In this document: one piece after another, positions 7,540-15,450 of the stretch
How positions within the stretch are numbered: position 1 is the stretch's first letter
Layout of the letters: the number at the start of each line of letters is the position of its first letter
Program-made: the position numbers and the translations under genes
Notes under the pieces: generated by a model
What the model was told of the DNA's origin: nothing
Database searches by the model: none
Seen by the model: the letters and a program-made list of their open reading frames with translations, nothing else
NCBI GenBank assembly: GCA_910588285.1
Contig: CAJUQB010000062.1
Span: forward strand, 6,860 to 27,252
DNA length: 20,393 nt
From: an uncultured Lachnospiraceae bacterium
GTDB taxonomy: Bacteria > Bacillota > Clostridia > Lachnospirales > Lachnospiraceae
Reading direction: 5' to 3'

Positions 7540-9180
7540 CTAATCGTCCTCCTCCTGCGCCGTACTTGTACTATATACCTGACGTTTTCTGGCCATCTCG
7601 TCGCTTTCCAGATACTCGTCGTAGGTGGTAATCTTGTCAATGATGGTCCCGTTGGGCAGGAACTCGATGATGCGGTTGGCAGTGGTCTGGACGATCTGGT
7701 GGTCGCGGGAGGCAAAGAGGATCACCCCCGGGAACTTGATCATGCCGTTGTTGAGGGCAGTGATACTCTCCATATCCAGGTGGTCGGTGGGCTCATCCAT
7801 GATCAGAACGTTGGAGGCCTGGATCATCATCCGGGACATGAGGACACGGACTTTTTCCCCGCCGGAAAGCACCCGCATTTTCTTGATGCCGTCATCTCCG
7901 GCAAAGAGCATACGGCCCAAAAAGCCCCGGACATAGGTGGCATCCTTGATTTCGGAGAACTGGGTCAGCCAGTCCGCAATGTTCAGATCTGTGTCAAAAA
8001 TCTCAGTGTTATCCTTGGGGAAGTAGGACTGGGAGGTGGTGACACCCCATTTGTAATTGCCTTCATCCGGCTCCATCTCACCGGCCAGGATCTGGAACAG
8101 GGTGGTTTTGGCCAGCTCATTGCTGCCCACAAAGCCGATCTTGTCGTCATGGCCCGCGATGAAGGAGACATTGTCCAGGATCTTCACCCCGTCGATGGTT
8201 TTGGACAGACCCTCTACGGTCAGCACCTCATTGCCGATCTCGCGGCTGGGGCGGAAGTCAATGTAGGGGTATTTGCGGCTGGAGGGCTTGATCTCATCCA
8301 GCTGGATCTTTTCCAGGGCCTTTTTCCGGGAGGTGGCCTGCTTGGACTTGGAGGCATTGGCGGAGAAACGGGAGATAAATTCCTGCAGCTCTTTGATCTT
8401 CTCCTCCTTCTTCTTGTTGGCCTCCTTCATCTGACGGATCAGAAGCTGGCTGGACTCATACCAGAAGTCATAGTTGCCGGCATAGAGCTGGATCTTGCCA
8501 TAATCAATGTCCGCGGTATGGGTACATACCTTATTTAAGAAGTAGCGGTCATGGGAGACCACAATTACCGTGTTGTCAAAATTGATGAGGAATTCCTCCA
8601 GCCAGGCAATGGCATCCAGGTCCAGGTGGTTGGTGGGCTCATCCAGAAGAAGGATATCCGGATTGCCGAACAGGGCCTGGGCCAGCAAAATCTTCACCTT
8701 CTGGGCGCTGGCCATATCCTTCATCAGCGTATAATGAAATTCCGTATCAATGCCAAGGCCATTTAAGAGCTGTGCGGCATCAGACTCCGCATTCCACCCG
8801 TCCATGTCGGCAAATTCCGCTTCCAGCTCGCTGGCCCGGATTCCGTCCTCATCGGAAAAATCCTCCTTCATGTAAATGGCGTCCTTTTCCTTCATAATAT
8901 CGTAGAGACGCTGATTCCCCATAATTACCGTATCCAGTACGGGAAATTCGTCATATTTAAAATGATCCTGCTGCAGGAAGGAGAGACGCTGGCCCGGTGT
9001 AATGACCACATCGCCATTGGTGGGCTCCAGCTGTCCGTTGAGGATTTTTAAAAAGGTGGATTTTCCGGCGCCATTGGCACCAATTAAGCCGTAGCAGTTC
9101 CCTTCCGTAAATTTGATATTGACATCCTCAAACAGAGCCTTTTTTCCAATCCGGAGGGTGACATTATTTGCACTGATCAT
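7540..9180 (-). CDS. ABC-F family ATPase with one degenerate ATP site
   Basis: 546 residues, two ABC domains on one chain and no membrane segments, closest in style to the YkpA/YbiT branch. ABC-F proteins act on ribosomes. Domain 1 has Walker A GANGAGKST (34-42), Walker B LLLDEPTNHLD and H-loop SHDR (H210), but its signature reads MASAQK (156-161) instead of LSGGQ. A charged linker follows (about 240-305). Domain 2 has signature LSGGEK (438-443), but Walker A is GSNELAKTT (352-360), Walker B is followed by TDHLD, and the switch His is Arg (SRD, R492). The start at 9180 was chosen because AAAGGA lies 9 bases upstream; the frame continues upstream but without ribosome-site support. No resistance role is implied. 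Confidence 0.93.
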   Translation of the reverse strand: MISANNVTLRIGKKALFEDVNIKFTEGNCYGLIGANGAGKSTFLKILNGQLEPTNGDVVITPGQRLSFLQQDHFKYDEFPVLDTVIMGNQRLYDIMKEKDAIYMKEDFSDEDGIRASELEAEFADMDGWNAESDAAQLLNGLGIDTEFHYTLMKDMASAQKVKILLAQALFGNPDILLLDEPTNHLDLDAIAWLEEFLINFDNTVIVVSHDRYFLNKVCTHTADIDYGKIQLYAGNYDFWYESSQLLIRQMKEANKKKEEKIKELQEFISRFSANASKSKQATSRKKALEKIQLDEIKPSSRKYPYIDFRPSREIGNEVLTVEGLSKTIDGVKILDNVSFIAGHDDKIGFVGSNELAKTTLFQILAGEMEPDEGNYKWGVTTSQSYFPKDNTEIFDTDLNIADWLTQFSEIKDATYVRGFLGRMLFAGDDGIKKMRVLSGGEKVRVLMSRMMIQASNVLIMDEPTDHLDMESITALNNGMIKFPGVILFASRDHQIVQTTANRIIEFLPNGTIIDKITTYDEYLESDEMARKRQVYSTSTAQEEDD

Positions 9181-9246
9181 AATATTGTGTCCTTTCCTTA
9201 TATTTATAGTATCCAAAAGCGCTGTAATATGCGGCATACAGAGTAT

Positions 9247-9274
9247 ATTGTAGCGTAAAATGTATATTTTGCAA
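9247..9274 (-). promoter_or_regulatory. Promoter of the ABC-F gene
   Basis: On the minus strand TTGCAA (9269-9274) and TACAAT (9247-9252) are 16 bases apart, predicting a start near 9240 and a ~60-base leader that carries the AAAGGA ribosome site. Confidence 0.55.
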
Positions 9275-9303
9275 GTGTTTTCGAAAAAATAATGGAAAAA
9301 TAA

Positions 9304-9332
9304 TTGGAAATCTCCATTTGGTATGTTACAAT
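9304..9332 (+). promoter_or_regulatory. Upstream promoter of the PFOR gene
   Basis: TTGGAA (9304-9309) and TACAAT (9327-9332) are 17 bases apart. It would give a leader of about 175 bases. Together with the ABC-F promoter and the next entry it accounts for most of the 333-base divergent gap 9181-9513. Confidence 0.5.
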
Positions 9333-9380
9333 AAAAGTATGGTGTTTGCAGAAAAATACATGAATCAAGACGGAAAGGTA

Positions 9381-9408
9381 TTGATTTTTTTACTACTTTT
9401 GTTATAGT
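9381..9408 (+). promoter_or_regulatory. Downstream promoter of the PFOR gene
   Basis: TTGATT (9381-9386) and TATAGT (9403-9408) are 16 bases apart in a very AT-rich stretch. The leader would be about 100 bases. It contains an 8-base-pair hairpin, TAGAAAGC/GCTTTCTA (9456-9463 with 9476-9483), just before the AGGAGG ribosome site. Tandem promoters suit a highly expressed gene. Confidence 0.5.
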
Positions 9409-9513
9409 AATAAAAGGATATGTTAAATATTTGACAAGCAAATATATATGCTGCTTAGAAAGCTGCTTTTTGTGGGCTTTCTATTGTCATGAATAAAACA
9501 GGAGGTAATGATG

Positions 9514-12500
9514 ATGAAAAGACCAATGAAAACTATGGATGGAAATCACGCAGCAGCACATGCGTCCTATGCGTACACAGATGTTGCCGCAATCTATCCA
9601 ATTACCCCTTCCTCTGTAATGGCTGAGGCTACAGACGAGTGGGCGACCCAGGGAAGGAAGAACATCTTCGGGCAGACCGTTCAGGTTACCGAGATGCAGT
9701 CCGAGGCAGGTGCAGCAGGTACGGTGCACGGCTCTCTGGCAGCAGGTGCTTTGACTACCACCTACACGGCTTCCCAGGGACTTCTTCTGATGATTCCCAA
9801 CCTTTACAAGGTAGCAGGTGAGAGACTTCCGGGCGTATTTAACGTATCTGCCCGTGCGATCGCAAGCCATGCTCTTTCCATTTTTGGCGATCACTCCGAT
9901 GTATATGCCTGCCGTCAGACCGGCGCGGCTATGCTCTGTGAGTCTTCCGTACAGGAGGTTATGGATTTGACCCCGGTTGCACACTGCGCAGCTATTAAGG
10001 GAAGGATTCCATTTATTAACTTCTTTGACGGATTCCGTACCTCCCATGAGATTCAGAAGATCGAGACTTGGGATTATGAGGATCTCAAGGAGATGGTGGA
10101 TCTGGATGCCATCGACGAGTTCCGCCGTGATGCCTTGAATCCCAACCATCCCTGCCAGAGAGGTTCTGCACAGAACCCGGATATCTTCTTCCAGACCAGA
10201 GAGGCCTGCAACCAGAATTATGACGCGCTGCCTGCCATTGTACAGGAATACATGGACAAGGTCAATGCCAAGATCGGCACAGACTATAAGCTGTTCAACT
10301 ATTACGGAGCAGCAGACGCCGAGCATATCATCATTGCAATGGGCTCTGTATGTGATACCATTGATGAGACCATTGACTATATGATGGCCAAGGGTGAGAA
10401 GGTAGGACTTGTAAAGGTTCGCCTGTACCGTCCCTTCTCCAAGGATGCCCTGATCGCAGCCATTCCGGACAGCGTGAAGAAGATTTCTGTTTTAGACAGA
10501 ACCAAAGAGCCAGGCGCATTGGGTGAGCCCCTGTACCTGGATGTAGTTGCAGCACTGAAGGGATCCAAGTTTGATGGCGTTGCCATCTACAGCGGACGCT
10601 ACGGACTGGGCTCCAAGGATACCACACCGGGACAGATCATTGCCGTATACAACAACAATGAGAAGCCGCTGTTTACCATCGGTATCATTGACGATGTGAC
10701 CAATCTGTCACTGGAAGTAAAAGAGGATCCCGTTACCACACCCGAAGGAACCACCAACTGCAAGTTCTGGGGTCTGGGGGCTGACGGTACGGTTGGAGCC
10801 AACAAGAACTCCATCAAGATCATCGGCGACAATACCGACATGTATGCACAGGCATATTTTGACTATGATTCCAAGAAGTCCGGCGGTGTGACCATGTCCC
10901 ACCTGCGTTTCGGTAAGAAGCCCATCAAGTCTACCTACCTGATCAAGCAGGCTAACTTCGTGGCATGCCACAACCCGGCGTATGTCCGCAAGTACAACAT
11001 GGTGCAGGAGCTTGTTCCCGGCGGAACCTTCCTGCTGAATTGCCCCTGGAATATGGAGGAGCTGGAGAAGCATCTTCCGGGCCAGGTGAAGAAGTACATG
11101 GCTGACAATGACATCCAGTTCTACATCATTGACGGTGTGAAGATTGGTATCGAGACCGGCATGGGTCCCACAAGGATCAATACGATCCTTCAGTCTGCAT
11201 TCTTCCAGCTTACAGGCATCATTCCGGCTGACAAGGCCAATGAGCTGATGAAGGCTGCTGCCAAGGCTACCTACGGCAAGAAGGGCGATGATGTGGTTCA
11301 GAAGAACTGGGCAGCAATCGACGCCGGAGCCAAGCAGGTAGTGAAGGTAGAGGTACCCGCTTCCTGGAAGGATTGCGCATATGAAGACATCACCGGCGAG
11401 AAGGCAACCGGAAGCCGCCAGGATGTTGTTGATTTTGTGAACAATATTCAGAAGGCAGTTACCGCCCAGGAGGGCAACTCCCTGCCGGTATCTGTAGTGA
11501 AGACCTATGTGGACGGCACAACTCCCTCCGGAACCTCTGCTTACGAGAAGCGCGGCATTGCCGTAAATGCTCCGGTTTGGCATCAGGAGAACTGTATCCA
11601 GTGTAACATCTGTTCTTATGTATGTCCCCATGCAGTCATCCGCCCTGTTGCCATGACAGAGGATGAGGCTGCCAAGGCTCCGGAAGGCATGCAGATCAAG
11701 GATATGACCGGTATGCCGGGCATGAAGTTTGCGATCAGCATTTCTGCCCTTGACTGTACCGGATGCGGTTCCTGTGCAAATGTCTGCCCGGGCATGAAGG
11801 GCGCCAAGGCTCTGACCATGGAGAACTTCGAGGCCAACGCAGGCCAGCAGAAGTACTTTGATTTTGGCCAGACCGTGGCAAAGAAGCCAGAGGTTGTAGA
11901 GAAGTTCAAGGAGAATACCGTAAAGGGCAGCCAGTTCAAGCAGCCGCTTCTGGAGTTCTCCGGCGCATGCGCAGGCTGCGGTGAGACACCCTATGCCAAG
12001 CTCATTACTCAGCTGTTCGGGGATCGTATGTACATTGCCAATGCAACCGGATGCTCCTCCATCTGGGGCAACTCCTCACCCTCCACACCGTATACGGTGA
12101 ATGAGAGAGGCCAGGGGCCGGCATGGTCCAATTCCCTGTTTGAGGATGCGGCTGAGTTCGGTTACGGTATGCTGCTGGCACAGAAGGCATTGCGCGGCAG
12201 CCTGAAGGCCAAGATCGAGAATATCATCGAGAACGGCGACAATGAGGATGTGAAGGCAGCTGCAAGAGAGTGGATTGATACCTACAACTGCGGTGTGACC
12301 AACGGTGCTGCTACCGACAAGCTGATCGCAGCTCTTGAGGCCTGCGGATGCAGCCATGCACAGGAGATCCTGAAGGATAAGGATTACCTGGCCAAGAAGT
12401 CCCAGTGGATCTTCGGCGGTGACGGCTGGGCATATGACATCGGCTTCGGCGGTGTGGACCATGTACTGGCCAGCGGACAGGATATCAATATCATGGTATT

Positions 12501-13059
12501 TGATACCGAGGTATATTCCAATACTGGCGGACAGTCCTCCAAGGCTACCCCCACCGGCGCCATCGCACAGTTTGCAGCAGGCGGAAAAGACGTGAAGAAG
12601 AAGGATCTGGCAAGCATTGCCATGAGCTATGGCTATGTCTATGTAGCACAGATCGCCATGGGCGCTGACTACAACCAGACCGTGAAGGCTCTTGCAGAGG
12701 CAGAGGCATATCCGGGTCCCTCCCTGATCATTGCCTATGCACCCTGTATCAACCATGGCATTAAGGTTGGTATGTCCAAGGCCCAGACCGAGGAGAAGAA
12801 TGCAGTGGAAGCAGGCTATTGGCATATGTTCCGCTTCAATCCGGCTCTGAAGGCTGAGGGTAAGAGTGCGTTTACCTTAGACAGCAAGGCTCCTACCGGA
12901 GACTACAAGGCATTCCTGAACGGCGAGGTTCGTTACAATGCCTTGGCACGGTTCAATCCGGAGCGTGCAGAGCAGCTGTTCGACAACGCCGAGCAGAACG
13001 CCAAGGAGCGGTATGAGTACCTGAACAAGCTGGTGAAGCTGTACGGGACTGAGGAATAA
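9514..13059 (+). CDS. nifJ: Pyruvate:ferredoxin (flavodoxin) oxidoreductase, single-chain
   Basis: 1181 residues, the usual length for the fused homodimeric enzyme. It oxidises pyruvate with CoA to acetyl-CoA, CO2 and reduced ferredoxin in the cytosol, the central step of clostridial fermentation. Seen in order: the pyruvate-binding N-terminal domain (AIYPITPSS), then two [4Fe-4S] motifs near residues 690-760 (CIQCNICSYVCP and CTGCGSCANVCPG). The TPP domain follows with CAGCGE (~818) and ATGCSS, GDGWAYDIGFGG (~969) and YSNTGGQSSKATPTG. The late Cys in APCINHG, which helps hold the proximal cluster, is present. Three ATGs in a row (9508, 9511, 9514) follow AGGAGG (9500-9505); 9514 has the best spacing (8 bases). 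No defects seen. Confidence 0.97.
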   Translation: MKRPMKTMDGNHAAAHASYAYTDVAAIYPITPSSVMAEATDEWATQGRKNIFGQTVQVTEMQSEAGAAGTVHGSLAAGALTTTYTASQGLLLMIPNLYKVAGERLPGVFNVSARAIASHALSIFGDHSDVYACRQTGAAMLCESSVQEVMDLTPVAHCAAIKGRIPFINFFDGFRTSHEIQKIETWDYEDLKEMVDLDAIDEFRRDALNPNHPCQRGSAQNPDIFFQTREACNQNYDALPAIVQEYMDKVNAKIGTDYKLFNYYGAADAEHIIIAMGSVCDTIDETIDYMMAKGEKVGLVKVRLYRPFSKDALIAAIPDSVKKISVLDRTKEPGALGEPLYLDVVAALKGSKFDGVAIYSGRYGLGSKDTTPGQIIAVYNNNEKPLFTIGIIDDVTNLSLEVKEDPVTTPEGTTNCKFWGLGADGTVGANKNSIKIIGDNTDMYAQAYFDYDSKKSGGVTMSHLRFGKKPIKSTYLIKQANFVACHNPAYVRKYNMVQELVPGGTFLLNCPWNMEELEKHLPGQVKKYMADNDIQFYIIDGVKIGIETGMGPTRINTILQSAFFQLTGIIPADKANELMKAAAKATYGKKGDDVVQKNWAAIDAGAKQVVKVEVPASWKDCAYEDITGEKATGSRQDVVDFVNNIQKAVTAQEGNSLPVSVVKTYVDGTTPSGTSAYEKRGIAVNAPVWHQENCIQCNICSYVCPHAVIRPVAMTEDEAAKAPEGMQIKDMTGMPGMKFAISISALDCTGCGSCANVCPGMKGAKALTMENFEANAGQQKYFDFGQTVAKKPEVVEKFKENTVKGSQFKQPLLEFSGACAGCGETPYAKLITQLFGDRMYIANATGCSSIWGNSSPSTPYTVNERGQGPAWSNSLFEDAAEFGYGMLLAQKALRGSLKAKIENIIENGDNEDVKAAAREWIDTYNCGVTNGAATDKLIAALEACGCSHAQEILKDKDYLAKKSQWIFGGDGWAYDIGFGGVDHVLASGQDINIMVFDTEVYSNTGGQSSKATPTGAIAQFAAGGKDVKKKDLASIAMSYGYVYVAQIAMGADYNQTVKALAEAEAYPGPSLIIAYAPCINHGIKVGMSKAQTEEKNAVEAGYWHMFRFNPALKAEGKSAFTLDSKAPTGDYKAFLNGEVRYNALARFNPERAEQLFDNAEQNAKERYEYLNKLVKLYGTEE

Positions 13060-13076
13060 GAGATAAGAAGATAGAG

Positions 13077-13108
13077 GAACGGCGGGATGATTAATCATCC
13101 CGCCGTTC
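13077..13108. terminator. Perfect 32-base palindrome, likely bidirectional terminator
   Basis: Each half contains GAACGGCGGGATGATT, giving a 16-base-pair stem (the inner few bases would form the loop in RNA). It begins 17 bases after the PFOR stop and contains the last five codons and stop of the convergent phosphatase gene. Neither side has a strong T run, so termination efficiency is uncertain. Confidence 0.7.
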
Positions 13109-13828
13109 TCCGTGATTGTCATGATAAGTCTCGCAGAATCGCGCCATAAAGGAGGGATCCTCCCCACCAGCATACAGATGGGACAGATCCCCGAAGCCGG
13201 TGATCCGGAAAACGGCTGTCCCGTCCCTGCGTTCCTCGGTATAGAGGGTGGTGACAGAGGAGGGCAGGGCGCAGAAATGATGCCACAGCGTCATGGGAGA
13301 GGTGTTTATAAGGTGGCTTAAGATCACGCATTCCACGCCGAAATGGCAGGCCAGGGCAATGGTGTCCCGGTTGGCATGGACAGCATGGTACAGCTCGCCC
13401 TCCCTCTGATAGCCGTGGCCGCTAAGGAGCCGATCAAGGCCCTGGATTACCCAGTCATATTCCTTTTTCACAGCTCCCTTCTGCATGGTGGGATGGGTAT
13501 GCCACAGATCCCGACGGAAGAATTCCTCCTGGCAGGTCCAGTGGGCAGGGAGCCAGTCCCAGACAATGCTGTCCCGGTCGCTATGATCCGGGCGGTCAAT
13601 CCGGGGGGAGAATTCCTTAAGCCAGTCGCAGGTGACGGCTTCCATTTTGGTTTCCTGAAGGTAAAAGGAGATGGTATCCTTTGCCCGGCCCAGGGGGGAA
13701 CAGTAGATGGAATCAATGGTGGTTTGCTTCAAGCGTTCTGCCAGGAGCCGGGCTTCCCGCCACCCCTTTTCTGTGAGAGAGTCGATGGAATAATCCGGCT
13801 CTGCGTGTCTGATGATTAGTATTCTCAT
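13091..13828 (-). CDS. Histidine phosphatase (phosphoglycerate-mutase-like) family protein
   Basis: 245 residues. The N-terminal RHAE motif (R7-H8-A-E10) carries the histidine that is phosphorylated in this superfamily. R48 (SPLGRAKDT), E72 and H162 (ALACHFGVE) complete a plausible catalytic pocket. The family hydrolyses phosphate esters or acts as a mutase; the length and a Trp-rich middle (VWDWLPAHWTCQEEF) do not identify a substrate. No signal peptide, so cytosolic. The ribosome site AGAGGA lies 4 bases before the ATG. Its 3' end overlaps the palindrome shared with the PFOR gene. Confidence 0.88.
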   Translation of the reverse strand: MRILIIRHAEPDYSIDSLTEKGWREARLLAERLKQTTIDSIYCSPLGRAKDTISFYLQETKMEAVTCDWLKEFSPRIDRPDHSDRDSIVWDWLPAHWTCQEEFFRRDLWHTHPTMQKGAVKKEYDWVIQGLDRLLSGHGYQREGELYHAVHANRDTIALACHFGVECVILSHLINTSPMTLWHHFCALPSSVTTLYTEERRDGTAVFRITGFGDLSHLYAGGEDPSFMARFCETYHDNHGERRDD

Positions 13829-13882
13829 AAAATCCTCTTTTCTATAAAAATTATTCCATATCTATCAGGAAGTACGGATGTT

Positions 13883-13911
13883 ATTTTATCATATGTGGGC
13901 AGGGTGGGCAA
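13883..13911 (-). promoter_or_regulatory. Candidate promoter of the histidine phosphatase gene
   Basis: On the minus strand TTGCCC (13906-13911) and TAAAAT (13883-13888) are 17 bases apart, giving a ~48-base leader. The -35 box overlaps the hairpin at 13899-13938. Confidence 0.4.
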
Positions 13912-13938
13912 GGCGGAAAATGTCCGGCTTGTCCCTGC
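13899..13938. repeat. Imperfect hairpin in the divergent gap
   Basis: GCAGGG (13899-13904) pairs with CCCTGC (13933-13938). Inside it, CAAGGCGGA (13909-13917) pairs with TCCGGCTTG (13923-13931) with one mismatch. It contains the 10-mer GCAAGGCGGA, also present in both large palindromic elements of the window. Confidence 0.5.
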
Positions 13939-13993
13939 TCATCATATTTGGAGGTTTCATTTTCGGAGAATTACTGTTTTTCGAGAAATTCTA

Positions 13994-14022
13994 TTTTCAA
14001 AAACAACGGGATGATATATAAT
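13994..14022 (+). promoter_or_regulatory. Promoter of the DUF512-der-plsY-gpsA operon
   Basis: TTTTCA (13994-13999) and a perfect TATAAT (14017-14022) are 17 bases apart. The predicted start near 14029 gives a ~80-base leader. It contains the AT hairpin CATTTTTC/GAAAAATG (14061-14068 with 14072-14079) upstream of the AGAGGA ribosome site (14095-14100). Confidence 0.65.
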
Positions 14023-14107
14023 AAATGCAGTAAAGCATCTGAAAACACCTCAAATCTGCTCATTTTTCAATGAAAAATGGCTGCTGAGAGATAGAGAGGA
14101 ACACAGC

Positions 14108-15412
14108 GTGAAAAAACACAGAATGGATCACATTGTTCCGGGAAGCATTGCCCAGGAGCTGGGACTGGCTCCGGGCGACCTGCTGCTTCGGATCAATGAG
14201 AAGGAAATAGAAGACATTTTTGATTACCATTACCTCTGCAATGAGGAGTACCTTACGGTGGAGATTGAGCGGGCGGACGGGGAGCTCTGGGAGCTGGAGA
14301 TTGAGAAGGAGTATGAGGAGGATCTGGGCATTGAATGGGAGAAGGGCCTGATGGATGAATACCGGTCCTGCCACAACAAATGCATTTTCTGCTTCATTGA
14401 CCAGATGCCGCCGGGAATGCGGGAAACCCTGTATTTCAAGGACGACGATTCCCGTCTGTCCTTCCTCCAGGGGAATTACGTCACCCTGACCAATATGAAG
14501 GATCATGACATCCAGCGGATCATTGACTATAAGCTGGGGCCCATCAATATCTCGGTGCAGACCACCAACCCCCAGTTGCGCTGTAAAATGTTGAACAACC
14601 GCTTTGCCGGAGAGGCCCTAAAGCGCATGGATCAGCTCTATAAGGCGGGGATCCCCATGAATGGCCAGATCGTTCTCTGCAAGGGCGTCAATGACGGGGA
14701 GGAGCTTCGTCGTTCCATCCAGGATCTGACCCGTTACCTTCCGGTGATGGAGAGCGTATCGGTGGTTCCGGTGGGCTTAAGCCGGTTTCGGGAGGGTCTG
14801 TATCCCCTGGAGCCTTTTACGAAGGAGGAAGCCGGGGCAGTCATTGACACCATTGAGGCATGGCAGGAAGTCTGCTATCAGGAGCATGGCCTCCATTTCA
14901 TCCATGCCAGTGATGAATGGTATCTGCTGGCAGGGCGGCCCCTTCCGGAGGAGGAGCGCTATGACGGATATCTGCAGCTGGAGAACGGCGTGGGCATGCT
15001 GCGGCTGCTGGAGGAGGAATTTGCCCAGGCAATGGAACAGAAATTCCCCTCGGTGAAAAAGGGGACCGTGACCATTGCCACCGGTTATCTGGCAGCTCCC
15101 ACCATGGAAGGATTGGCAAAACGGTTCATGGACCAGTATCCCCAAAGATGCGTGAGAGTCTGTCCCATCGAGAACCGGTTTTTCGGAGAACAGATCACTG
15201 TGTCCGGCCTTCTGACCGGGCAGGACCTGGCGGAGCAGCTTGCCGGGCAGGCTCTGGGGGATCGGCTGCTGCTGCCCTGCAACCTTTTGCGCAGCGGCGA
15301 GGACGTGTTTTTGGACGATATGACACTGACAGAACTGAAAAATACTTTACAAGTGCCCATTGATATTGTAGAATCAAACGGAAAACACTTGATCGAATGT
15401 TTATTGAGATAG
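14108..15412 (+). CDS. DUF512 protein: PDZ-like domain plus radical-SAM domain
   Basis: 434 residues from a GTG start, chosen because AGAGGA lies 7 bases upstream. The N-terminal ~65 residues look PDZ-like (IVPGSIAQELGLAPGDLLLRINEKEI). A radical-SAM CxxxCxxC motif follows (C88, C92, C95 in SCHNKCIFCFIDQMP), which would bind the [4Fe-4S] cluster that cleaves S-adenosylmethionine. The barrel continues through GNYVTLTN, ISVQTTNPQLRCKML and QIVLCKGVNDG. The C-terminal DUF512 region includes ATGYLAAPTMEG and ITVSGLLTGQDL. Its reaction is not established to my knowledge. It is the first gene of the operon with der, plsY and gpsA; the repeated pairing with der in Clostridia hints at a role near ribosome or membrane biogenesis, but that is inference. 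Confidence 0.92.
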   Translation: MKKHRMDHIVPGSIAQELGLAPGDLLLRINEKEIEDIFDYHYLCNEEYLTVEIERADGELWELEIEKEYEEDLGIEWEKGLMDEYRSCHNKCIFCFIDQMPPGMRETLYFKDDDSRLSFLQGNYVTLTNMKDHDIQRIIDYKLGPINISVQTTNPQLRCKMLNNRFAGEALKRMDQLYKAGIPMNGQIVLCKGVNDGEELRRSIQDLTRYLPVMESVSVVPVGLSRFREGLYPLEPFTKEEAGAVIDTIEAWQEVCYQEHGLHFIHASDEWYLLAGRPLPEEERYDGYLQLENGVGMLRLLEEEFAQAMEQKFPSVKKGTVTIATGYLAAPTMEGLAKRFMDQYPQRCVRVCPIENRFFGEQITVSGLLTGQDLAEQLAGQALGDRLLLPCNLLRSGEDVFLDDMTLTELKNTLQVPIDIVESNGKHLIECLLR

Positions 15413-15450
15413 AAGGAATCGAAGAAAATCATAGAAACGGGAGACAGAAA

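Noticed and set aside
7522..8538. A 338-codon plus-strand frame opposite the ABC-F gene
   Set aside because: It mirrors an intact ABC-F gene, shows long Leu/Gly/Val runs without domain structure and has no ribosome site.
9399..9415. TTGTTA and TAATAA near the PFOR promoter as a possible Rex redox-repressor site
   Set aside because: The halves are not properly symmetric and do not match the expected spacing; too weak to call.
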